From Nelumbo lutea (lineage: Eukaryota; Streptophyta; Magnoliopsida; Proteales; Nelumbonaceae), in assembly GCA_022828595.1 (NCBI GenBank), contig JAKGHH010000005.1, positions 58,275,655 to 58,339,654 of the forward strand: a stretch of DNA of 64,000 nt, in the 5' to 3' direction. Shown here piece after piece: positions 56,458 to 64,000 of this stretch. Made by a program: the position numbers and the translations under genes. The notes beneath the pieces are model-generated. The model did not search any database. It saw nothing but the letters and a program-made list of their open reading frames with translations, and was not told where the DNA came from. Position 1 is the stretch's first letter. Every line of letters begins with the position of its first letter.

Positions 56458-57308
56458 AGGAACAAGAAACAGAATAGTTCAAAAACTTGTCTATTTTTTA
56501 TCAGTGCAAACAGGTAGTAAGAAGTTATTCTGATAAAAAACATGTTTACAAGGAATTTTGCTTTGAAAAATAGAAGATGGGTATGAATTAATTCAATCAA
56601 GTTTTAGGTTCTCTACTTTGTCAGTTCTTTACTTCTTTTAATTTTTTTTAATGGAGACATGGTTTAAGGTCCCTGCTCGAAAACAATTTAGGCTATTGAA
56701 GATCTCTTACAGACTGTATTGAGTTTATTTACATTATAAGGGCCATCATACGTGGATTAATTGACTTTCAGGTTGAACTTGATTTTATCATCTTTGGCTT
56801 CTAGTGTACAAATGATACACTATTATTTCAGGTGCACATATGGCAGATATGGATCATGGATTAAATAAGGGTAAACTATCTTTTCTATATATATATTTAA
56901 ATTTTTAGTATATCTTTTTTTTTTTTTTAACTTTTTGGCAAGTTTATCAGAAACAGAAATAATTTAATGATTCACAATTACAAATGAAGATTCAACTCAA
57001 TTTTCCTATGATTTATGTTATGACTACGATTTTCAGGTGTTGTGTGCATGTTTGGCTTCAACATTGGAAGTCAAACATAAATATAGTATGTAGAACTATA
57101 AAAAATTGCTCAATATAGTATGTAGAACTATATTGAGCAAATTAAATATAAATATGGCTCTGTATTTTGCTCAATTAAATATAGTATGTAGAACTATAAA
57201 AATTTGAATGGTCCCATATCTTTGCTTTATTGGTATTTTTCCTTGGCAACTGCTTTTACTTGAAGCTATGCCCGAAATATCTATTTTCTGAAAATATTAT
57301 TTACACAG

Positions 57309-58976
57309 GTTCTGTTCATGGAATTAACTCCACCACTTTGAAAATTTTGAATCTCTCATCGAATATACTCTCTGGCTCATTGCCTTCTGCTCTTGGAACA
57401 TGTGTGATGGTGGACTTGAGCAAAAACAATTTTTCTGGTGATATTTCTATTATGCAAGGTTGGGGAGATACTTTGGAGGTTATCAATTTGAGTTCAAATG
57501 CATTATCTGGAAGCTTTCCAAATCTGGCTAATCAATTTCAGAGATTGATTTCTATTATGATTTCAAGTAATTCTATCATAGGTGAACTACCTCCTGAATT
57601 CGGGACCTATCCAAGATTGTCTATAGTTGATTTTAGCTTCAATGAGCTTACTGGGCCTATTCCAAGTGGTTTCTTTACTTCTTTGACAATGACAAAATTG
57701 AACCTTTCAGGAAATAAGTTTAGAGGAACAATCCCTCTTCAAGGCTCACGCACAACTGAGTTATTGGTTCTACCTTCTTATTCACAGATGGAATCACTTG
57801 ATCTCTCTTATAACTTATTGACAGGTTCATTGCCTTCTGAAATAGGTAACATGGAGAGGCTTAAGTTGCTAAATTTGTCAAGGAACACATTATCAGGAGA
57901 GATACCAAGTGCAATGAACAAGCTTAGTGGCTTAGAGTACCTTGACTTATCCAACAACAATTTTAAGGGTAAGATCCCTGATGGGCTTCCATCAAATCTA
58001 AAGGTTTTCAATGTATCCTATAATGATTTATCGGGACAAGTTCCTGACAATTTGGTAAATTTCCCTGTTACTTCTTTTCATCCTGGAAATGCCCTACTAA
58101 TCTTCCCAAATGGCATGCCTTCAAAGAGTAATGGGCCCTTGGGTTTTAATGGTAGAGGCCAACGTCACAGTTCAAAGGCTAACATCAGAATAGCAATTAT
58201 TGTTGCCTCTGTAGGCGTCACTGTGATGATTGTTTTTGTTTTATTCGCATATTATCGTTGGCAACTACAAGAATTTCCTAGGAGTGGATCAAGAGGCCAA
58301 ATGACTGGCCGAGATATTAAACTTGGAAAATTTACACGCCCCTCGCTTTTCAAGTTCCACAAAAACATAGAACCCACTTCAACCTCAATGAGTTTTTCAA
58401 ATGATCGACTGCTGACTTCAAATGCAAGGTCATTACCTGGGCAGAAAGAGCTTCTGACTGAAATTGCGGAGTGTGGTTTACCTGAGGGAAGAGAAACAGG
58501 CCCAGAATCTCTGATTCCTAACTTTCCAGATAATCATTCTGCAACCTCTGGTTTGAAGTCATCTCCGGGGTCCCCTCTATCTTCTTCACCCCATTTTGTT
58601 GAGGCATGTGAGCAACCTGTGATGTTAAATGTGTATTCACCAGATCGGTTGGCTGGAGAGCTGTACTTTCTGGATAGCTCACTAGTATTCACAGCTGAGG
58701 AGTTGTCTAGAGCCCCAGCAGAAGTCCTTGGTAGAAGCAGTCATGGAACTTTATACAAAGCTACCTTAGATAGTGGCCATATTTTGACTGTGAAGTGGTT
58801 GCGAGTAGGACTCGTCAGACATAAGAAAGAGTTTGCCAAGGAGGCAAAAAAGCTTGGATCTATTAGACATTCAAACATTGTCCCATTAAGAGCATATTAC
58901 TGGGGCCCCAGGGAGCAAGAGAGGCTGGTTCTTGCAGATTACATCCATGGAGATAGCTTGGCTCTTCATCTCTATG
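57309..58976 (+). CDS. LRR receptor-like kinase, exon 2
   Basis: Codes about ten more LRRs (TLKILNLSSNILSGSLP, MESLDLSYNLLTGSLP, LEYLDLSNNNFKGKIP), a transmembrane helix at about residues 608-632 counted from 44773 (IRIAIIVASVGVTVMIVFVL), a Ser-rich juxtamembrane region and the kinase N-lobe. The glycine loop is degenerate (LGRSSHGTLYKATL) while the ATP-binding Lys remains (LTVKWLRVG). NIVPLRAYYWGPREQERLV gives the hinge. The exon ends CTCTATG|GTAAGG in phase 1 and joins exon 3 as HLYETTPRRYS. The whole 1,668 nt is open. It is one of the longest clean reading frames in the window, so the gene appears functional despite the huge intron. Confidence 0.93.
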
Positions 58977-60599
58977 GTAAGGGTTTCGAACAACTGATCT
59001 TTATGTTTCCACCTTAATATTATCATTGCATTGTGAACTATTTCTGCTTGGAGTTTGCAATTATATTGCTATACATTTGGTATGTAAGAGCCATGATCAT
59101 TGCCTTCATACATCTATTTATCGGTAGTTGCTCCTTTTCATGAACTACTGTATATCAAGGATTAACTTTTCTATTTTTTTTTTATGGATAATAACTGAAT
59201 ACATGACTTGATAAGGCAAAAGCCCAAAAAGAACTCAAGCTTTGCTTATCCCAAACTGGGGTAAATTAAATTCCAGAAAAATCTTATTATTGGTAGACTA
59301 AAAGATTAACTCCTATTGCCACTTATAGGGTTATCATTGGATGAAGTATCATCCTTGCCTTATCCAAATAATTGTTAAGGGTATTGTTTGCTTTGCTCTC
59401 TTGATCGAGAGGCTTTGGGTCTGGTAATCTGGTTTCACCTCCCTTAGCCAAGCTTACAAATTTAGTCCTTTTTTTTTCCTGCTGAAATCTAACAATTTTA
59501 TTTTATTTTTTTACCAGCAACAGAAATTACTTTCATTAGTTGAGAATTTAAATCAAATAACAATGCTTTTATTGTTAGAACTTCTATTACATGTTAATGG
59601 AAAACAGCTACTTCAAAAATAAAGCCCTTTGATCTGTTAGGTCTCTGTCATCATGTTCCATATGCAATTAGTGTCATCCTCTATTACGTTTGTTATTCAC
59701 TTGGGCAGTTGGACCATCACATCTCTCTAACCATGCAGCATCTCATGAGTCTTGACCACTCAACTGAGCACCAAAGTAACCTGAATGATCTTTCTTTTTC
59801 AATAATAAGAACATGTTATTAAAGAATAAAAAGTAACCTTAGCAATCATAATGCCCATTACCATATTAATCTCTGGGAAAGGCAATAAAAGAGATGATTG
59901 CCACTCTCCACCCCTAAGGCATAGAACAAATGCATTTTTTTTTTTGAGTTATTGCAATTTACTGGGCAATCTACTCTCAAAATCTTAATTCAACATGGAA
60001 ATTGCACTCCTTAGAGAAAATTCCACCTTGGACAAGACTTGATAACTGCACATAAACTTGGCTAAGAACGATGTTGCCTACTTCTTTATGAATACAGAGA
60101 AGAAAGAACTGATCACTATAACTCCTTTCTTGCCCCATTTCCTCCCCTTCAGTCTTGGTATGTTCTGTCCTCACCTTACATCTCCAAGTTGTCTGGAAAT
60201 TCTTCGATGTAAATATTTAGATTATGTCTAGGTAATGGGCTCAGTGAATCCTTTCTGCCCTAGTTGCATAGCATTCTAGAACTATAGTTGATTCTTTTCA
60301 TACTACAGCTAGAGACCTGGAAATGTGGCCTTTTAGAGGAGTCTCTTCCAATTGTAAGTCACCTAGAAAATAATTGTCACTTTTCTCCCTTGAATCTTAC
60401 ACCCTTAGAAACTTTTCTAATTATTTTGAGATGGCTTTCCACGCCTCCAGATCTTCTACCCACAAGACACTACAGCCGCACATTGGCAACATCTCAGTTG
60501 TCATTCATGGGGAGATGTTCCTGATCCACGGATGTAATGTCTTTTTGAGAAAAAGGTACTTGTATTTAAACTTCAAAGAGGGAAGGATGTACACAAGAA

Positions 60600-61100
60600 G
60601 ATGTGCGAGAGGGCCATGAAAAAACAAAAAAACACGGGCCCATACAATTAAAATGGCTGCATATTTGCACTATACAAGAAATCCCTTCCCAACCAAGATT
60701 TAGCTAATCTATCTGGCATGTGACTCATTCTCTTGGAATCCATCTGAAACTACAGTTCAAAGAAGAGTAAATGTCATGGATTTTGAGGGAGAGGGTGAGA
60801 GAGTTTCCAAGGGGCTGTTTCCCAATGCTTGGCCCATTTTATAGCCTTCTTGGAGTCTCCTTCTATAATTGTATCTCTGATCAGCTGCTGATTGGCAATC
60901 TGAAGCTGGTTTCAACATTAGCTGCATCTGTAGCTGTAGTAGGGCCACTAAAAGCTCAAAGCTGTTCCCCATCAACTTTGCTAATGATATCCCTAATACC
61001 AGCTGCAGTAAGGTCATCATGGTTTCTTCTAAAACTTCCATCAAACTGAAGGATATAATCTGTCTCCAGCCTGGGAGGTAGAGGTTGGCAGGTGAGAGGC
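60600..61100 (-). pseudogene. LINE RNase H remnant in intron 2
   Basis: Minus-strand frames give QFDGSFRRNHDD with a DGS motif at about 61045, then TIIEGDSKKAIKWAKHWETA near 60880 and PDRLAKSWLGRDF near 60710. Together these are the order DGS, EGDS, ADxLAK of RVT_3 RNase H from plant LINEs. Several stops lie between them. The sense of the remnant is opposite to the host gene. Confidence 0.55.
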
Positions 61101-61438
61101 CTGAATGGAGATGAATGCATCACTTCTAACCAGCTTCTTTGTGGGCAGCAGATCCCAGCTTGATTTCCACATGCATGATAAGTATGCAGATCCCCTTGTC
61201 CTGGTTGGATGCCAGGTCGGGGTCCAGTGGGGGAGGATCTAAATTCTATTGCTGTGCAAAGCCTCTTAAAACTGGAGCACTATTATGTTCTGGTGGCACT
61301 CTAGACTTTGGGGTATGTTCAAATTTGGCAATCTCAGATCTCAGTCTTTCCTTGCTCTTACAAGCTCTCGGTACTTGGATTAACATACAAGAGAATCAGG
61401 GTAGTGGTCATAAGAAAATGAAGATTAAACATTTAAGG

Positions 61439-61888
61439 GAAAAAGCATGAAGTGATGATCAAAATGAAATAGAGACTGGATACTGAATCTGCTGGTTTGT
61501 GTGTAGTTTTGTGATTCTAGGTTGACCCTTTCTTTTCTTGTTTTTTCATTAATTCTTCTTTTCTATAGCCTCCTCTGGTTCTATTTCTACAAGTATCTAA
61601 AGATAATTGAGACTTCCTTGCTCACAAGGGAAAAAACATGAAGTGATGGTTAAAATGAAATAGAGACTGGATACTGAATCTGCCGGTTTGTGTGTAGTTT
61701 TGTGATTCTAGGTTGACCCTTTCTTTTCTTGTTTTTTCATTAATTCTTCTTTTCTATAGCCTTCTCGGGTACTATTTCTACAAGCATCTAAGGATAATTG
61801 AGAGACTTCCTTGCTCACATCTATAGCCTCCTCTGGTACTATTCCTACAAGTATCTAAAGATAATTGAGAGACTTCCTTGCTCACAAG
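61439..61888. repeat. 191-bp tandem repeat, 2.3 copies
   Basis: The unit from gcatgaagtgatg, through gactggatactgaatctg and ttgtgattctaggttgaccc, to gacttccttgctcacaagg begins at 61445 and again at 61636; the last 67 bp (ctatagcctcctctggtact onward) occur a third time from 61821. Copies differ at a few bases. Confidence 0.88.
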
Positions 61889-62955
61889 GAGAGGAAATTT
61901 CTTTACTGGTGCTATTACACCATTTCTTCAATATGACTATTGTCTAGGTTTATTGTGCACCATTGTTTGAGATTTATTTAGTTAATTTTTTTATCAACTG
62001 GTGTAATACTATTGTTATTGTTTCTCCTTGGGAAGAGAAACACAAACAGATTTAGGAAATGCCATTACTTGGGACAGTATATTTTGGAAATTTCTTGGAG
62101 GTTGCAGGTGGTAAAAAATGCCAAAAAATTCCTGCTTAAATCTTAGACATTTTCTGCTGACGTATCACAGAAGTGGCAATTGATATTCCATTGGTTAGCC
62201 CAAGGTGCTCTTAGGTAATTGTGGTACATTACTTGGGCTGGCTGACTTCATCACTTATATTCTTTCTGTATGGCTTTCGTAAGGGTTCCTCTCTCTTTCT
62301 CCCCCTCCTTTCCTTTCTTTAATACAAATACTGACCTTTCAAAATGTGTGCTCCTTCTTGGATAACCTTTTTCATAGAGAAAAATCATTCCTCCCTTCAA
62401 TAGATGGCAAAAGCATATGCATCCAGAGATCGACTATATTTATATTTTGTAGTTTGCAATTAATATTACAGTGGACAACTTGAGCTCAGACTGACCCATC
62501 CTGCAATTTTACATGGGCTGGGCCTGGGTCCAAAGCTTTGGGCTTTTTATTTTTTGGGCTGGGCTTGGGCCTAGCCCGTAGCTATATCCCGAGTTCAGCC
62601 CAACCTTATTGAAATCCTAATTCAGCCCTAGCCTGATCTGACTATACACATGCATATGTGCATATATAGAGATACATATTTTCATGTCAAATTTCAATGT
62701 GGACAGGGCCTGGGTTGATCTTAAACCTGGCCCAGCCTGCCAAACTTGTGGGGAATCGGTGCATCTATAAGTTAATAAACTGAAGTGCAGTTGCTCTATT
62801 AATTAGACACAAGGGAACACAAATTTTTATTTTGTTTAGGTTTCAGTCATGTCAGAGCTAGAAGATGCATTTTCATACTTAGTGATCAGGGCTTTCATGA
62901 TAAATTTTTTTTATCACCTTTAGTTTTCTTGACTTGGTTTAGCACTCGAACTTAA

Positions 62956-63087
62956 GGCTTAGTTTGGGAAGAGTACAAATACAAATATGTACGTTACAAG
63001 TACAAGGTTTTGAAATACAAATGTATAGTGCAAATACAAGGTTTAGTACTGTACATATTTGTATTTGTGCTCCTTCCAAACTGAGCC
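62956..63087. mobile_element. Tourist-like MITE, family A, 132 bp
   Basis: Ends GGCTTAGTTTGGGAAGAG and CTCCTTCCAAACTGAGCC are inverted and flanked by TAA (62953-62955, 63088-63090). It is the cleanest copy of the family here. Confidence 0.85.
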
Positions 63088-63780
63088 TAAATAACAAACG
63101 TATTCCTTTGTGGTAATTGAACTCAAATATGGTTGTTACCAATGGCATACATTGGCATTAGCAACGCTGTGGTTATGAACATGTTTTTTAATTTCTTTAA
63201 AATTTTAGTACTTTGCTGGAATTTTGTTGTTTTTTCTTCAGCAAAAAAGAAAAAAAAGAATTATGTATTTTAAACTTAATTTAAAGAACTGATAAATGAA
63301 ATATCATGTACTTAAATCTTGGTACGAGTGTTCAGCTGTCCCTCCATGAAACTCCAATACCTAGATATTTTCTTAAATGACATGGGATTTTTCTTTTTGT
63401 CAGCAACAGTGGTCAAAAGTGAAAACCCTTTAGAATTCAGGCACTGTACAGCAACCCAAGGTTGACAACATGTGGCAATTAGACCATCCACCTTGCATGA
63501 GTATTTGCCATTATCATCGAAGTGCATCAGCTTTTTCTTAATGTGTAAAATTATCACTCCACCTTGCATGAAAGTTACTTGATGTCTGTATTTATGATTT
63601 TAGTTGAGACTATCTTTTAGGAAATTTTAAGTCTTCATTGACTCCATACTTCGTAGGAATTGTTTATATTTGATAAGATCTTTTTGTTCATAAATGAGAC
63701 TCGAATCTCTTGCAGCAAAAAAAAAAAAAAAAAGGGACTCCAATCTGACATGTACAAATCTCTATCAATGTGCTTTGTAG

Positions 63781-64000
63781 AGACCACGCCACGAAGGTAC
63801 TCTCCATTATCATTCAGCCAAAGAATAAAAATTGCAGTGGATGTTGCACGGTCGCTCTCTTACCTCCATGATAGAGGTTTGCCTCATGGTAACCTAAAGC
63901 CAACAAACATAGTCCTAGCAGGCCCTGATTTTACTGCTTGCCTCACGGACTATGGTCTCCACCGGTTAATGACACCTGCTGGGACTGCAGAGCAGATGTT
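63781..64000 (+). CDS. LRR receptor-like kinase, exon 3 (partial)
   Basis: Runs off the window. It supplies FSQRIKIAVDVARSLSYLHD-like residues, then LPHGNLKPTNIVLAGPDF and CLTDYGLHRLMTPAGTAEQM. The catalytic loop reads HGNLKPTN where active kinases have HRDLKxxN, so the proton-accepting Asp is Asn; the DFG motif is DYG. This suggests an atypical or pseudokinase, as known for several LRR-III receptors such as GHR1. About 100 residues should remain beyond the edge, judged from the roughly 1,050 residues of relatives. Confidence 0.92.

Larger units (their letters stand above)
47077..56460 (+). mobile_element. Copia-3, 3'-truncated copia with nested insertions
   Basis: Starts with a 5' LTR-like segment and runs gag, protease, integrase, RT and part of RNase H on the plus strand, same sense as the host gene. 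It stops inside RNase H (GNLVM, near 56457) with no 3' LTR. Removing the four inner insertions (48351-49420, 50461-53282, 53341-53826, 55540-56114) leaves a collinear copia of about 4.4 kb. Confidence 0.8.
45722..57308 (+). other. intron 1, 11,587 bp, filled with nested elements
   Basis: GT at 45722 and an acceptor tttacacag ending at 57308 give an in-frame join. 45722-47076 shows no repeat that I can name. 47077-56460 is Copia-3 with nested insertions. 56461-57308 is AT-rich with a run of T at 56913-56928 and three copies of a 20-base word (57081, 57113, 57177). Confidence 0.88.
58977..63780 (+). other. intron 2, 4,804 bp
   Basis: GTAAGG donor and TTTGTAG acceptor. It contains short LINE-tail-like pieces with a T run then aataa (59165, 59505, 59800), a LINE RNase H remnant at 60600-61100, a tandem repeat at 61440-61888, a family A MITE at 62956-63087 and an A run at 63717-63733. 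59870-60590, 61890-62450 and 63090-63700 show nothing that I can name; 62480-62750 has gggctgggcttggg words of a worn repeat. Confidence 0.88.

Noticed and set aside
61139..61450. 103-codon plus frame in intron 2
   Set aside because: No motifs; opposite to a LINE-like remnant and interrupted by the start of a tandem repeat.
1..64000. Endogenous pararetrovirus
   Set aside because: All RT segments sit with copia, gypsy or LINE domains in their usual order; no movement or coat protein order was seen.
1..64000. CRISPR array, bacterial operon or organelle insert
   Set aside because: No regular spaced repeats, no prokaryotic gene order, and no chloroplast or mitochondrial genes were recognised.

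Overview
The window is nuclear DNA of a flowering plant. It is AT-rich, crowded with LTR retrotransposons, L1-type LINEs, an Au-like SINE and many MITEs, and its one host gene has plant introns. The species cannot be fixed from the sequence; very long, transposon-filled introns suggest a dicot or magnoliid with a repeat-rich genome (low confidence).

Layout. 1-5122: a decayed Ty1/copia element (+) broken by two reverse-oriented LINEs; the second LINE itself carries a 198-bp hAT-type MITE. 5123-11648: mostly non-coding, with Tourist-like MITE pieces and a 1.77-kb Pack-MULE-like element (8015-9783) that has captured part of an auxin response factor gene of the ARF17/ARF10/16 kind. 11649-22620: a GC-richer Ty3/gypsy element of the Tat type, gag-pol on the minus strand, two LTRs, PBS and PPT, and an antisense extra gene (13017-15190, +) with its own TATA box and a spliceable 93-bp intron. 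22621-31930: gene-free, with MITEs, a tandem duplication and a split SINE. 31931-37528: a non-autonomous hAT-like element split by a complete copia element (32062-37238; 5-bp target duplication AATAT, initiator-Met-tRNA primer site). 37539-44407: gene-free, MITEs and a duplicated segment around an LTR-like sequence.

44408-64000: the host gene, a leucine-rich-repeat receptor-like kinase (LRR-III type, closest by memory to Arabidopsis At5g10020). Exon 1 (44773-45721), exon 2 (57309-58976) and the start of exon 3 (63781-) are open and join in frame. Intron 1 is 11.6 kb, largely one copia element that has itself been hit by at least four DNA-type elements and, inside one of those, a LINE. Intron 2 is 4.8 kb with a LINE RNase H remnant and a tandem repeat. 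The gene runs off the right edge before the kinase domain ends.

Apart from this receptor, every coding stretch recognised belongs to a mobile element and is broken. I found no bacterial-style operon, CRISPR array, rRNA or tRNA gene. The parts most worth a second look are the ARF-capturing element, the antisense gene in the Tat element with its own promoter signals, and the many-layered insertions in intron 1.
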